NCBI RefSeq assembly: GCF_001612905.1
Contig: NZ_BDBI01000052.1
Coordinates: 1 to 42,285 of the forward strand
Length of the DNA: 42,285 nucleotides
DNA from: Nocardia ignorata NBRC 108230
GTDB taxonomy: Bacteria; Actinomycetota; Actinomycetes; Mycobacteriales; Mycobacteriaceae
Direction of reading: 5' to 3'
Shown one piece after another: positions 1 through 8,062 of the stretch (positions within the stretch are counted from its first letter, which is position 1; every line of letters begins with the position of its first letter). The position numbers were made by a program, and so were the translations under genes. Under the pieces are notes generated by a model. It did no database searches, was not told the origin of the DNA, and saw nothing but the letters and a program-made list of their open reading frames with translations.

Positions 1-53
1 CCGGACCAAATTCAGCCGTCGAGCTGGGCGGATGCGCCGCTCGTTGCTTGATT

Positions 54-128
54 GTTATCGCCGACAACAAATCCTTTGCTCAATCCGCTGTGCAATCGGA
101 CGGGCTCGAATAAGTTGTCGAGCACAAC
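54..128 (+). promoter_or_regulatory. Two matching palindromes upstream of the sugar ABC operon
   Basis: Two 15-bp inverted repeats share the pattern GTTRTCGNSNACAAC: one at 54-68 (GTTATCGCCGACAAC) and one at 114-128 (GTTGTCGAGCACAAC). Both have half-sites of the form GTTRT/ACAAC, and they lie exactly 60 bp apart. The first extends outward to TTGTT...AACAA (52-70). They sit in the non-coding leader of the sugar importer, whose last gene encodes a ROK repressor. I infer that they are operators for that repressor. The rest of 1-184 shows no convincing gene. Confidence 0.6.
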
Positions 129-184
129 ATTCGCTCCAGCTCGTCCGCCCAGGCGGGCGGTGGTTCCACGAAAGGCCCACCCTC

Positions 185-1270
185 ATGCGTCAGGGGATCT
201 TCGGCATCGCGGCCGTCTCGATCGCACTTCTCACCTCGGTCACCGCCTGCGGTGGTGACGACAGCAGCTCCAGCTCAGGCAGCGGCGCCAGGATCGGCGT
301 GATCCTGCCCGACAGCAAGACCTCGGCGCGGTGGGAGACGGCGGACCGCAAGTACCTGCAGCAGGCGTTCGACGAGGCCGGGATCAAGGCCGACATCCAG
401 AACGCGCAGGGTGACAAGAACGCCTTCCAGACCATCGCCGACCAGATGATCACCAACGGCGCCTCGGTGCTGATGATCACCAACCTCGACAGCGGCACCG
501 GCAAGGCCGTGATCCAGAAGGCCAAGGCTCAGGGTGTCACCGTCATCGACTACGACCGGCTCACGCTGGGCGGCGGTGCGCCCTACTACGTCTCGTTCGA
601 CAACGTGAAGGTCGGCGAGCTGATGGGCAATGGTCTGGCCAAGTGTCTGACCGACAAGCAGGCCGTGAAGCCGGTCGTCGCGTATCTCAACGGCGGTCCG
701 ACCGACAACAACGCGACCCTGTTCAAGAACGGCTACGACGGTGCCCTTGCGCCGAAGTTCGCCGCGGGTGAACTGGTGAAGGGGCCGGACCAGGCCGTGC
801 CGGAGTGGGACAACACCAAGGCGGGCACGATCTTCGAGCAGATGCTCACCGGCACACCGAACCTCGGCGGCGTCGTGGCGGCGAACGACGGGCTGGCCAA
901 TGCCGCCATCGCGGTGCTGAAGAAGCAGAAGCTCAACGGTCAGGTGCCGGTGACGGGCCAGGACGCGACCGTGCAGGGACTGCAGAACGTGCTCGCCGGC
1001 GATCAGTGCATGACCGTCTATAAGGCGATCGAGCTCGAGGCCGCCGCGGGCGCGAAGCTCGCGATCGCGCTGGCCAAGGGGGAGAAGGGCGAGGCGAACA
1101 GCACCGTCGACGATCCCGAGTCGAAGACGAAGGTGCCCGCGGTACTGCTGGAGCCGAAGGCGATCTTCAAGAACAACGTCAACGATGTGGTCGCGGACGG
1201 ATTCGTCGACAAGGCCGAGCTGTGCGCTGATGAGTTCGCCAAACTCTGTGCTGACAACGGCGTGCGCTGA
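185..1270 (+). CDS. Sugar ABC transporter substrate-binding lipoprotein (XylF/ChvE-like)
   Basis: This is the extracellular binding protein of a carbohydrate importer, 361 residues long. The ATG at 185 was chosen because it begins a signal peptide with a hydrophobic core and a lipobox (VTAC, lipid-accepting Cys22) followed by a Ser/Gly-rich linker. The frame stays open upstream to 32, but that part does not look coding. The mature part is a periplasmic-binding type 1 fold: it opens with RIGVILPDSKTSARW and contains NAQGDKNAF, ITNLDSGTG and VVAANDGLANAA, as in D-xylose and multi-sugar binding proteins. It overlaps the ATPase gene by one base (TGATG), so it is the first gene of an operon. The exact sugar cannot be read from sequence; xylose or a related aldose is the best family-based guess. 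Confidence 0.88.
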   Translation: MRQGIFGIAAVSIALLTSVTACGGDDSSSSSGSGARIGVILPDSKTSARWETADRKYLQQAFDEAGIKADIQNAQGDKNAFQTIADQMITNGASVLMITNLDSGTGKAVIQKAKAQGVTVIDYDRLTLGGGAPYYVSFDNVKVGELMGNGLAKCLTDKQAVKPVVAYLNGGPTDNNATLFKNGYDGALAPKFAAGELVKGPDQAVPEWDNTKAGTIFEQMLTGTPNLGGVVAANDGLANAAIAVLKKQKLNGQVPVTGQDATVQGLQNVLAGDQCMTVYKAIELEAAAGAKLAIALAKGEKGEANSTVDDPESKTKVPAVLLEPKAIFKNNVNDVVADGFVDKAELCADEFAKLCADNGVR

Positions 1271-2025
1271 TGGACACCCCGGTCATCGAATTACGGGGCA
1301 TCGACAAGAGTTTCGGCCCCGTCCACGTCTTGCACACGGTTGATTTCTCGGTCTACCCAGGCGAAGTGACCGCGCTGGTCGGCGACAACGGCGCCGGCAA
1401 ATCGACCCTGGTCAAATGCATCGGCGGCACCCATCCGATCGATGCGGGCGAGATCCTGTTCGAGGGCGAACCGGTGCAGATCGGCAACCCACGTGACGCC
1501 GCCGAGCTCGGCATCGAGATCGTGTATCAGGACCTTGCGCTCTGCGACAACCTCGACATCGTGCAGAACATGTTTCTCGGCCGTGAACGCAAGCACGGGA
1601 TCGTGCTCGACGAATACGGCATGGAGGAACTGGCCGGGCGCACCCTGGCCGGGCTGTCGGTGCGGACCGTCAAATCGGTGCGGCAGAAGGTGGCGAGCCT
1701 GTCGGGCGGTCAGCGTCAGACCGTGGCCATCGCCAAAGCGGTGCTGTGGAACAGCAAGGTGGTGATTCTGGACGAACCGACCGCCGCACTCGGCGTCGCC
1801 CAGACCCAGCAGGTGCTGGAACTGGTGCGCCGGCTGGCCGACAAAGGTCTTGCGGTGGTGCTGATCTCGCACAACATGAACGACGTGTTCGCGGTCTCCG
1901 ATCGGATCGCGGCGTTGTATCTGGGCCGGATGGCCGCGCAGGTCCGCACCACCGACGTGACCCATTCGCAGGTGGTCGAGCTGATCACCTCCGGCCGCAG
2001 CGGCAGTCTCGGGGTGAAGGCATGA
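1270..2025 (+). CDS. Sugar ABC transporter ATP-binding protein, single domain
   Basis: This is the cytoplasmic ATPase that powers the importer. It is 251 residues long and carries one nucleotide-binding domain. Walker A is GDNGAGKST (residues 38-46), the signature is LSGGQRQ (about 144-150), and Walker B with its glutamate is VVILDEPT, followed by a switch histidine in VVLISHNM. The XylG, RbsA and MglA ATPases are usually about 500 residues with two fused domains. This is the half-size form, as in FrcA-type systems, so it should act as a homodimer. The start ATG overlaps the stop of the binding-protein gene, and its own stop overlaps the permease start (ATGA), which indicates tight translational coupling. 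Confidence 0.9.
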   Translation: MDTPVIELRGIDKSFGPVHVLHTVDFSVYPGEVTALVGDNGAGKSTLVKCIGGTHPIDAGEILFEGEPVQIGNPRDAAELGIEIVYQDLALCDNLDIVQNMFLGRERKHGIVLDEYGMEELAGRTLAGLSVRTVKSVRQKVASLSGGQRQTVAIAKAVLWNSKVVILDEPTAALGVAQTQQVLELVRRLADKGLAVVLISHNMNDVFAVSDRIAALYLGRMAAQVRTTDVTHSQVVELITSGRSGSLGVKA

Positions 2026-3263
2026 GCACGACGGTGACGGAGAAGAGCACGGCCGTGACGGCTCCGGTCAGCGAACTGGTGAACTCGTATGTCGGACGGG
2101 TGCGCAGTGGGAACATGGGGGCGTTGCCCTCGGTGATCGCGCTTGTGGTGCTGTCGGTGGTGTTCTGGATCGCGCGGCCGGTGTTCATGACGCAAGGCAA
2201 TATCGCGAATCTGTTCACCCAGGGCGCCGCCATCGCGGTGATCGCCATGGGGTTGATCTTCGTACTGTTGCTCGGCGAGATCGACCTGTCGGCCGGGTTC
2301 ACCAGTGGAGTGTGCGCGGCGGTGCTCGCGGTGCTGCTCACCGACAAGGGCTGGCCCTGGTATTCGGCGGTGCTCGTCGCGCTGCTCACCGGTGTGGTGA
2401 TCGGGCTGGCCATCGGGGCGATCGTGGTGAAGATCGGGGTGCCCTCGTTCGTGGTGACCCTCGCGGCGTTCCTGGCGCTGCAGGGCGTGGCGCTCAAGAT
2501 CATGGACAACGGGCGCAATATCTCCATCCACGACGAGACCATCCTCGCCATCGCGAACAAGAACGTGCCGCCGCTGCTCGGCTGGGTGATGTACGCGGTG
2601 CTGCTTGCCGGGTTCGGGTTCGTGCAGTACCGGAAGCTGCGGGCACGTACCCAGCTCGGGCTCACCGGCGAGAGTGCCGCGGTGGTGACGTTGCGGATCG
2701 CGGCGGTGGCGGTGGTCGCCGGTGTCGCGGTGGCGATCCTCAACGACGAACGCAGCCGCAATCCCGAAGTCAACTCGTTGCAGGGCATGCCGATCGTGGT
2801 GCCGATCATCGTGGCGTTGTTGCTGCTGTGGACGTTCGTGCTCAATCGCACCTCGTTCGGGCGCCACATCTACGCGGTGGGCGGCAATGTGGAAGCGGCT
2901 CGGCGCGCGGGTATTCCGGTGGACCGGATCAAGATCAGCGCCTTCGTGCTCTGTTCGACGATGGCCGCGGTCGGCGGTTTGATCGCCGCGTCGCGAGCCA
3001 ACTCGGTCGATCCGAACACCGGTGGGTCCGATGTGCTGCTGACGGCGGTCGGTGCGGCGGTGATCGGCGGCACCAGCCTGTTCGGTGGTCGCGGCCGGAT
3101 GCTCGACGCGGTGCTCGGTGCCGCCGTGGTCGCGGTCATCAACAACGGGATGGGCCTGATGGGCTACAGCGCGGGCACGAAATTCGTTGTGACAGGATTT
3201 GTTCTGCTGCTCGCGGCGGGGGTGGACGCGCTGTCGCGCAAGCGTTCGCTGCCAGGAAGTTGA
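2022..3263 (+). CDS. Sugar ABC transporter permease (XylH-like)
   Basis: This is the membrane channel subunit of the sugar importer, 413 residues long. The ATG at 2022 overlaps the ATPase stop by four bases. After a polar N-terminus the protein has about ten hydrophobic segments. It carries the hallmarks of the BPD_transp_2 family: GEIDLSAGFTSGVCAA near the N-terminal third, a coupling loop with RHIYAVGGNVEAARRAGIPV, and near the C-terminus GGSDVLLTAVGAAVIGGTSLFGGRG. An extended, poorly conserved middle (IHDETILA to NSLQGMPI) is typical of XylH compared with the shorter RbsC. It is followed after 25 bp by the ROK regulator on the same strand, probably as the last transporter gene of a four-gene operon. 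Confidence 0.88.
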   Translation: MSTTVTEKSTAVTAPVSELVNSYVGRVRSGNMGALPSVIALVVLSVVFWIARPVFMTQGNIANLFTQGAAIAVIAMGLIFVLLLGEIDLSAGFTSGVCAAVLAVLLTDKGWPWYSAVLVALLTGVVIGLAIGAIVVKIGVPSFVVTLAAFLALQGVALKIMDNGRNISIHDETILAIANKNVPPLLGWVMYAVLLAGFGFVQYRKLRARTQLGLTGESAAVVTLRIAAVAVVAGVAVAILNDERSRNPEVNSLQGMPIVVPIIVALLLLWTFVLNRTSFGRHIYAVGGNVEAARRAGIPVDRIKISAFVLCSTMAAVGGLIAASRANSVDPNTGGSDVLLTAVGAAVIGGTSLFGGRGRMLDAVLGAAVVAVINNGMGLMGYSAGTKFVVTGFVLLLAAGVDALSRKRSLPGS

Positions 3264-3288
3264 CCGACGACGGGGAAGGGAGGGCCGG

Positions 3289-4485
3289 ATGAAAGCAGCA
3301 CCCTCCCCGGACGAGATCCGCCGCCGGAATCTCGCGGTGCTGCTGCGCCACGTCCACGTGAGCGGACCGTTGTCGCGGGCGGAGCTCGCCGAGCGAATGG
3401 GCTTGAACCGCAGCACGATCCTCGCCCTGACCACCGACCTCGCCGCCGCGGGGTTGGTGCGGGAGGAGTTGCCGGGACAGACCGGGAAAGCGGGGCGGCC
3501 GTCGCTGGTGGTGCGCCCCGAATCCGACCGGGTCTACGTCCTCGCGCTGGACGTGGGTGCCGACCGGCTCGCGGTGGCGCGCGTCGGTTTGGGTGGCGCG
3601 ATCATCGACCGGTGCGAAATGCCGCGTGACGCGGGTACTTTCGATCCGGATGTGGTGATCGCCGAACTGGCGCGGATGACGGAATCGATGATGCACGCGG
3701 CGCACAAGGGTGCGGTGTGCGTCGGTGTGGGGCTCGCGTTCTGCGGGATGGTGCGCGAGCGCGACGGGGTGGTGCGGTACGGGCCCAATATCGGGTGGGT
3801 GGATGTGCCGGTCGGGGCGTTGCTGTCCGAAAGGCTCGGTGTGCCTGTCGCGGTGGGCAACAACGCGAACCTCGGGGCGATCGCCGAGCGTGAACGTGGT
3901 GTCGGGGCGGGGGTACGCGACCTGATCTATCTGCACGGTGAGGTCGGGATCGGTGGCGGCGTCATCATGGGTGGCGAACTGCTCGGTGGCGAAGGCGGAT
4001 ACGGGGGCGAGGTCGGGCACATGATCGTGAATCCCGGCGGCCGGGCCTGCCGATGCGGCTCGCGGGGTTGTCTGGAAGCCGAGGCCGGTGAGCTCGCCCT
4101 GATCGCGGCGGCCGGTCGCAACGACCTGACCGGCCGGGCGGCGGTCGCGGCGATCGTCGACGCGGCGGCGCGCGGCGACGCCGACGCCCGCGACGCGCTG
4201 CACCAGGTGGGGGACTGGCTCGGGTACGGCGTGGCCAACCTGGTCAACGTGTTCAACCCGACCATGGTGGTGTTCGGTGGGGTCCTGCGTGAGATCTACC
4301 TGGCTGCCGCGGCGCAGGTGCGCAGCCGGCTGGCGGTCGACGGGCTGCTCGCGGTCCGCGAGCGGGTCCGGTTGCGCACCTCCGCGCTCGCCGACGACGC
4401 CCCGCTCGTCGGCGCCGCCGAACTGGCCTTCGCCGAGCTGCTCACCGATCCGTTGCAGACCCTGGCCCGCGCGCAAAACAGCTGA
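3289..4485 (+). CDS. ROK family transcriptional repressor
   Basis: This is a DNA-binding regulator of carbohydrate genes, 398 residues long. The ATG at 3289 has a purine-rich ribosome site (GGGAAGGGAGG) just upstream. Residues about 10-75 form a winged helix (RRNLAVLLRHVHVSGPLSRAELAERMGLNRSTI). The rest is a ROK sugar-kinase fold with a phosphate loop (ALDVGADRLAVA), GVGLAFCGMV, and the zinc-binding motif CRCGSRGCLEAE preceded by GHMIVNPGG. This is the XylR/NagC class, in which the kinase-like domain usually senses the sugar. As it follows the importer genes directly, it probably represses this operon through the paired palindromes at 54-128. A role as an active sugar kinase is less likely because of the N-terminal DNA-binding domain. 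Confidence 0.9.
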   Translation: MKAAPSPDEIRRRNLAVLLRHVHVSGPLSRAELAERMGLNRSTILALTTDLAAAGLVREELPGQTGKAGRPSLVVRPESDRVYVLALDVGADRLAVARVGLGGAIIDRCEMPRDAGTFDPDVVIAELARMTESMMHAAHKGAVCVGVGLAFCGMVRERDGVVRYGPNIGWVDVPVGALLSERLGVPVAVGNNANLGAIAERERGVGAGVRDLIYLHGEVGIGGGVIMGGELLGGEGGYGGEVGHMIVNPGGRACRCGSRGCLEAEAGELALIAAAGRNDLTGRAAVAAIVDAAARGDADARDALHQVGDWLGYGVANLVNVFNPTMVVFGGVLREIYLAAAAQVRSRLAVDGLLAVRERVRLRTSALADDAPLVGAAELAFAELLTDPLQTLARAQNS

Positions 4486-4504
4486 CCTGCGTGCGAGCAC
4501 CGAG

Positions 4505-4510
4505 TAGATT
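4505..4510 (+). promoter_or_regulatory. Predicted -10 box for a leaderless gene
   Basis: TAGATT is followed after 7 nt by the ATG at 4518, and no Shine-Dalgarno sequence is visible. This is the usual layout of a leaderless transcript in actinobacteria. Confidence 0.5.
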
Positions 4511-4517
4511 TGCCGAT

Positions 4518-4946
4518 ATGCCAAGTGACCTGCAGCTGAAGATCATGAACGGCGTTCACCGTGCGCTGCTCGCCGTCACCGGTGGGCGAATCGGCAAGAC
4601 CGTGATGGGGATGCCGTCGCTCGAACTGACCACGATCGGACGCAAGTCGGGTCAGCCGCGTTCGGTAATGCTCACGGCTCCGATCCTGGAGGAGGACCGG
4701 ATCGTCGTCGTCGCCTCGCGCGGCGGCGATCCCACCCATCCCGCCTGGTTCCTGAACCTGCGCGACAACCCCGAGGTCGAGGTCGCCGTGCAGAACGGTC
4801 CGCGCACACCGATGATCGCCCGCGTCGCGACGGAAGCCGAACGGGCGGACCTGTGGCCGCAGGTCGTCGCGACGTACAAGGGATACGGCGACTACCAGAC
4901 CAAGACCACCCGCGAGATCCCGCTGGTCCTGCTCACCCCGCGCTGA
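4518..4946 (+). CDS. Ddn-like (DUF385) nitroreductase-family deazaflavin-dependent oxidoreductase
   Basis: This is a small 142-residue split beta-barrel protein of the family that includes mycobacterial Ddn, which uses coenzyme F420 for hydride transfer. Family features are the N-terminal helix with NGVHRALLAVTGGRIGK, the core LTTIGRKSGQPRSVMLTAPILEEDRIVVVASRGGDPTHPAWFLNLRDNPEVEVAV, and the tail FxxYQTKTTREIPLVLLTPR. The start at 4518 fits a TANNNT box 7 nt upstream; a GTG at 4491 is possible but would lie before that box. Its substrate is unknown. It converges on the importer genes at 4951, with only four bases between the stop codons. A second family member lies at 15674-16165. Confidence 0.85.
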   Translation: MPSDLQLKIMNGVHRALLAVTGGRIGKTVMGMPSLELTTIGRKSGQPRSVMLTAPILEEDRIVVVASRGGDPTHPAWFLNLRDNPEVEVAVQNGPRTPMIARVATEAERADLWPQVVATYKGYGDYQTKTTREIPLVLLTPR

Positions 4947-4950
4947 CCGG

Positions 4951-5985
4951 TCAGCGCACCGCGTCGTCGGCGCGTGGGACCACGGTCGAGGCGGGCACCA
5001 GATTCCAGACCTCCAATCGCTTGCGGATCTGCTCGGCGGCGTCGATGTTGAGCGGTCCGCTCGTCCACAGGGCGTAGGGCAGATTGAAGAAGCGGCTCTC
5101 CCGCACCGCCCGCAGGTTGTTGATGCCGGGCTTGCCGCGCAGTATGTCGACCTTCTGCGCGTAGGTCTGGCCGGGGTAGTCGACGAACATGATGGCGTCG
5201 GGGTCGGCGGCGGCCAGGCGCTCCCAGGAGACCTTGGTCCAGGTATCGGCGACGTCGTCGAGGATGTTGCGGGCGCCCGCCGCCTCCAGGATCGCCTGGG
5301 GCGCACCGAATTTCCCGCTCGAGTAGATGGTGTCGGTGCCGCTGTCGAAGAGGAAGACGGTGGGGGCCTTCGCCGGTTTCGGTGCGGCCGCCAGGGCCGC
5401 CAGCCTGGTGTCGAGATCGGCGGTGATCTCGCTCGCGCGGGCGGTGCGGCCGGTGATGACACCCAGATCGGTGAGATCGGTGCGCAGCGCCGTCCACGGT
5501 TCGACGGTGCCGCGCGCGGCGCCCCCGTCGGCCTGGCGGCAGCTCTCGGTGAGTACGTAGGCGGCGATGCCGTCCTTGCGCAAGGCGGCGGGGGTGAGGT
5601 TGCTCGCCTCGTCGTAACCATAGCTCCAACCGGCGACCATCACGTCGGGCCGTTGGGCGAGAACCGTTTCACGCGAAGGATATTCGGGAGCGACATCATT
5701 GAGGCCGTCGACGATCTCGGCGCCGTAGTGGGCGCGCAGGGTGGCCGCGTCGCGTTGGACGCTGGAGACCGCCGCCACCTGATCCTGGGCACCCAGTGCC
5801 AGCACCATGGAAATGAGATTGCCGTCGTTGACGAACATGCGCTGCGCGGGTGCCGGAAAACGATTCTCCACACCGCAATTGCGGACCGTCACGGCGGTCG
5901 CGGATTCGGCGGACGTTCCGGCGCAGGCCGCGAGTACGGCGGCGAGTGCGGTGGTGGCCAGGATCCGGCCGGGGTTCTTGTTCAT
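4951..5985 (-). CDS. btuF: Corrinoid-type ABC transporter substrate-binding lipoprotein (BtuF-like)
   Basis: This is the extracellular binding protein of a metal-chelate or cobalamin importer, 344 residues long. The signal peptide ends in a lipobox (LAAC, Cys21). The mature protein is a helical-backbone type 3 binding protein: VTVRNCGVENRFPAPAQRMFVNDGNLISMVLALGAQDQVAAVSS gives way to an open central helix, then FLFDSGTDTIYSSGKFG and AILEAAGARNILDDV in the second lobe. Its ATG overlaps the ATPase stop (ATGA), so it is the third gene of a permease-ATPase-binding protein operon. Closely similar actinobacterial cassettes are often named F420-0 transporter components. The cobalamin riboswitch in front of this operon argues for cobalamin or another corrinoid instead. 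An iron siderophore substrate is less likely. Confidence 0.75.
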   Translation of the reverse strand: MNKNPGRILATTALAAVLAACAGTSAESATAVTVRNCGVENRFPAPAQRMFVNDGNLISMVLALGAQDQVAAVSSVQRDAATLRAHYGAEIVDGLNDVAPEYPSRETVLAQRPDVMVAGWSYGYDEASNLTPAALRKDGIAAYVLTESCRQADGGAARGTVEPWTALRTDLTDLGVITGRTARASEITADLDTRLAALAAAPKPAKAPTVFLFDSGTDTIYSSGKFGAPQAILEAAGARNILDDVADTWTKVSWERLAAADPDAIMFVDYPGQTYAQKVDILRGKPGINNLRAVRESRFFNLPYALWTSGPLNIDAAEQIRKRLEVWNLVPASTVVPRADDAVR

Positions 5986-6803
5986 CGTCGTGCCTCTCGC
6001 GGGGTGATCAACAAATGGTCCTCGCCGGTGACCGGATGCCGGACCCGGTTGGCGTCGACACCGAACACCTCGGCGACGACGGCGGGAGAGAGCGCTTCGG
6101 CCGGCGGTGCGGGCGGACGCGCACGTCCCTTGTGCAGCACGATGATCCGATCGCAATAGCGGTCAGCCAGCGACAGGTCGTGCAGGGCGGCCACCACCGT
6201 GCGGCGCAGACCGCGGACCAGGGTGAGCAATTCGAGCTGATGGGTGACGTCGAGATGGTTGGTCGGCTCGTCGAGCAGCAGGACGGGGGTGTCCTGGACG
6301 AGTGCGCGGGCCAGCAGGACCCGTTGACGTTCGCCACCGGAGAGTTGGCGCACCGGTCGTCCGGCGAAGCCGTGCAGATCGACCGACGCCAACGCCTGTG
6401 TCGCACGCTGTTGTTCGCGTGGTGCGTCCAGACCCCACGGCGGCAGGTACGGGGTGAGCCCCAGCGCCACGACCTCGCCGACCAGCATGTCGTCGGGTGG
6501 TATCTCGTCCTGGGCGACCAGCGCGACGGTCGCGGCGCGGCGGCGGGGCCGCAGATCGTGCAGGACCCGGTCGTCGACGAGTACCCGGCCGGAACGGGGG
6601 CGGTGCACACCGGACAAGGTACGCAGCAGCGTGGTTTTGCCGCTGCCGTTGGGGCCGACGATGCCGACGGTCTCACCCGGCTCGATCGAGAAGTCCACCT
6701 CCGCGAGAACAGTGCGTCGGCCGATGGCGCAGGTGAGCTCGCGCGCATGGAGCCTGCCGTGTTCGAGAAGCGGCGGCTCGGCGGCCGGTTCGTCGGTGCT
6801 CAT
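5982..6803 (-). CDS. btuD: Corrinoid-type ABC transporter ATP-binding protein (BtuD-like)
   Basis: This is the cytoplasmic ATPase of the importer, 273 residues long. In order it shows Walker A GPNGSGKTT, a Q-loop in VALVAQDE, the signature LSGGERQRVLLARAL, Walker B VLLLDEPTNHLDVTHQ and the switch histidine in VVAALHDLSLA. This is the FecE/BtuD class of iron-chelate and cobalamin ATPases. The start at 6803 overlaps the permease stop by four bases, and the stop overlaps the binding-protein start in the same way. The three genes are therefore translationally coupled and all lie downstream of the riboswitch at 7869-7990. Confidence 0.85.
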   Translation of the reverse strand: MSTDEPAAEPPLLEHGRLHARELTCAIGRRTVLAEVDFSIEPGETVGIVGPNGSGKTTLLRTLSGVHRPRSGRVLVDDRVLHDLRPRRRAATVALVAQDEIPPDDMLVGEVVALGLTPYLPPWGLDAPREQQRATQALASVDLHGFAGRPVRQLSGGERQRVLLARALVQDTPVLLLDEPTNHLDVTHQLELLTLVRGLRRTVVAALHDLSLADRYCDRIIVLHKGRARPPAPPAEALSPAVVAEVFGVDANRVRHPVTGEDHLLITPREARR

Positions 6804-7831
6804 GAGGTGCCGAACCGGTAGCGGCGTCTGCCCATCAGCAGCAGGAAAGTGGGGGCGCCGATGAGGCCGGTGAGGACACCGACCGGAATCTCGGTGGGGC
6901 GCACCAGCACCCGGGTGGCGGCATCGGCGACCACCAGGAACAACGCCCCGCACAGTGCGCAGGCGGGCAGCAGATCGCGATGCCGTGGGCCGACGATCAT
7001 GCGCGCGGCATGCGGGACGACCAGGCCGACGAAACCGATCCCACCCGACACCGCGACCAGCACACCGACGAGCACCGCGAGCAGCACGAACAACCCGATC
7101 CGCAGGCCGGTCACCGGCACACCGAGCGAGGAGGCGGTGTCGGCGCCCAGGGTGAGGGCGTCGAGCCAGCCCGCGATCGCGACCAGGATCGTGGCACAGA
7201 GCGCGACGACGATCAGCGGGAGGGCGAGGGTCGACCAGTCGGCGCCCGCGAGGCTGCCGAGCAGCCAGAACAGCACCGATTCGGCAGCGGCGGGATCGGT
7301 GCTGCGGAACACCAGGTAGCTGCTGCACGCGGCGAATGCCGAGCCGAGCACGGTACCGGTGAGCACCAGCCGCAACGGGGTGAGTCCGCCCTGCGCAAGG
7401 GCGATGAGGAACACGAGGGTCGCCGCACCGAAAGCGCCCGCCAGCGCACCGCCGGACAACGCCCACATGCCTGCTCCCGCGAACAGGCCGGAGGTGATCA
7501 CGGCCGCCGCACCGACGGCCGCGCCGGAGGAGACACCGAGCAGGTAGGGGTCGGCGAGCGGGTTGCGGACCAGGGTCTGCATCGCGGCACCCGCCACCGC
7601 GAGACCGGCACCGACCACGGCGGCGAGGATGGTGCGCGGGACGCGTAGCTGCCAGACGATGGTGTCGATGCCGGGGTCGGTGGGGGTGGTTCCGGTGAGC
7701 CGGGCGCCGAGGGTGTCGAGCACCGCGCGCACGGGAACGGTTTCCGCGCCGAAGCCGGTGGCGGCGATCATGGCGACCAGCAGCAACACCGCGAGCACGG
7801 GTAGTGCGAGCGAGATCCGTGCACGGATCAT
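6800..7831 (-). CDS. btuC: Corrinoid-type ABC transporter permease (BtuC/FecCD family)
   Basis: This is the membrane permease of the importer, 343 residues with about nine or ten membrane segments. FecCD-family signatures are LRVPRTILAAVVGAGLAVAGAAMQTLVRNPLADPYLLGVSSGAAVGA near the N-terminus, LVLTGTVLGSAFAACSSYLVF in the middle, and GGIGFVGLVVPHAARMIVGPRHR as the ATPase-coupling segment. The tail is RPTEIPVGVLTGLIGAPTFLLLM. The ATG at 7831 has GGAG about 10 nt upstream. It is the first gene of the operon, only about 38 nt after the cobalamin riboswitch, which should control translation or transcription of all three genes. Confidence 0.87.
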   Translation of the reverse strand: MIRARISLALPVLAVLLLVAMIAATGFGAETVPVRAVLDTLGARLTGTTPTDPGIDTIVWQLRVPRTILAAVVGAGLAVAGAAMQTLVRNPLADPYLLGVSSGAAVGAAAVITSGLFAGAGMWALSGGALAGAFGAATLVFLIALAQGGLTPLRLVLTGTVLGSAFAACSSYLVFRSTDPAAAESVLFWLLGSLAGADWSTLALPLIVVALCATILVAIAGWLDALTLGADTASSLGVPVTGLRIGLFVLLAVLVGVLVAVSGGIGFVGLVVPHAARMIVGPRHRDLLPACALCGALFLVVADAATRVLVRPTEIPVGVLTGLIGAPTFLLLMGRRRYRFGTS

Positions 7832-7868
7832 CGCGGATTCTCCAGAGGCAAGGCGCGGCCCTTTCAGA

Positions 7869-7990
7869 GGGTGCCCGGCGAGGGAGGTCTGACTTTCGCC
7901 GTGAGGCGATCACAGTGGCGCGACCGTCCCGGAATTGCACCGGATTCCCGCACCCACCGGGGATGACCCACCGACTGTAGCGCGGCACCG
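7869..7990 (-). promoter_or_regulatory. Cobalamin (AdoCbl) riboswitch
   Basis: Read on the minus strand, this leader holds the conserved cobalamin riboswitch core: GGGAATCCGGTGCAATTCCGG, then GACGGTCGCGCCACTGTGA, a short hairpin (TCGCC/GGCGA) and AAAGTCAGACCTCC (7882-7895). The outer ends can pair as P1: GGTGCC near 7983-7988 with GGCACC near 7870-7875. Such elements bind adenosylcobalamin and usually shut off uptake or synthesis genes when B12 is plentiful. The start codon of the permease follows at 7831. No clear intrinsic terminator lies between, so occlusion of the ribosome site is the likelier output. Confidence 0.93.
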
Positions 7991-8062
7991 GGTGCCGGCA
8001 CAGCGCCGGGTTCGGCTCACGGTAAGGCAAAGGGTGTTCGCCGAACACCTCTGGGCACGGCC

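Noticed and set aside
4951..7831. Iron-siderophore importer
   Set aside because: The FecCD-type permease would allow it, but the cobalamin riboswitch directly upstream is stronger evidence for corrinoids.
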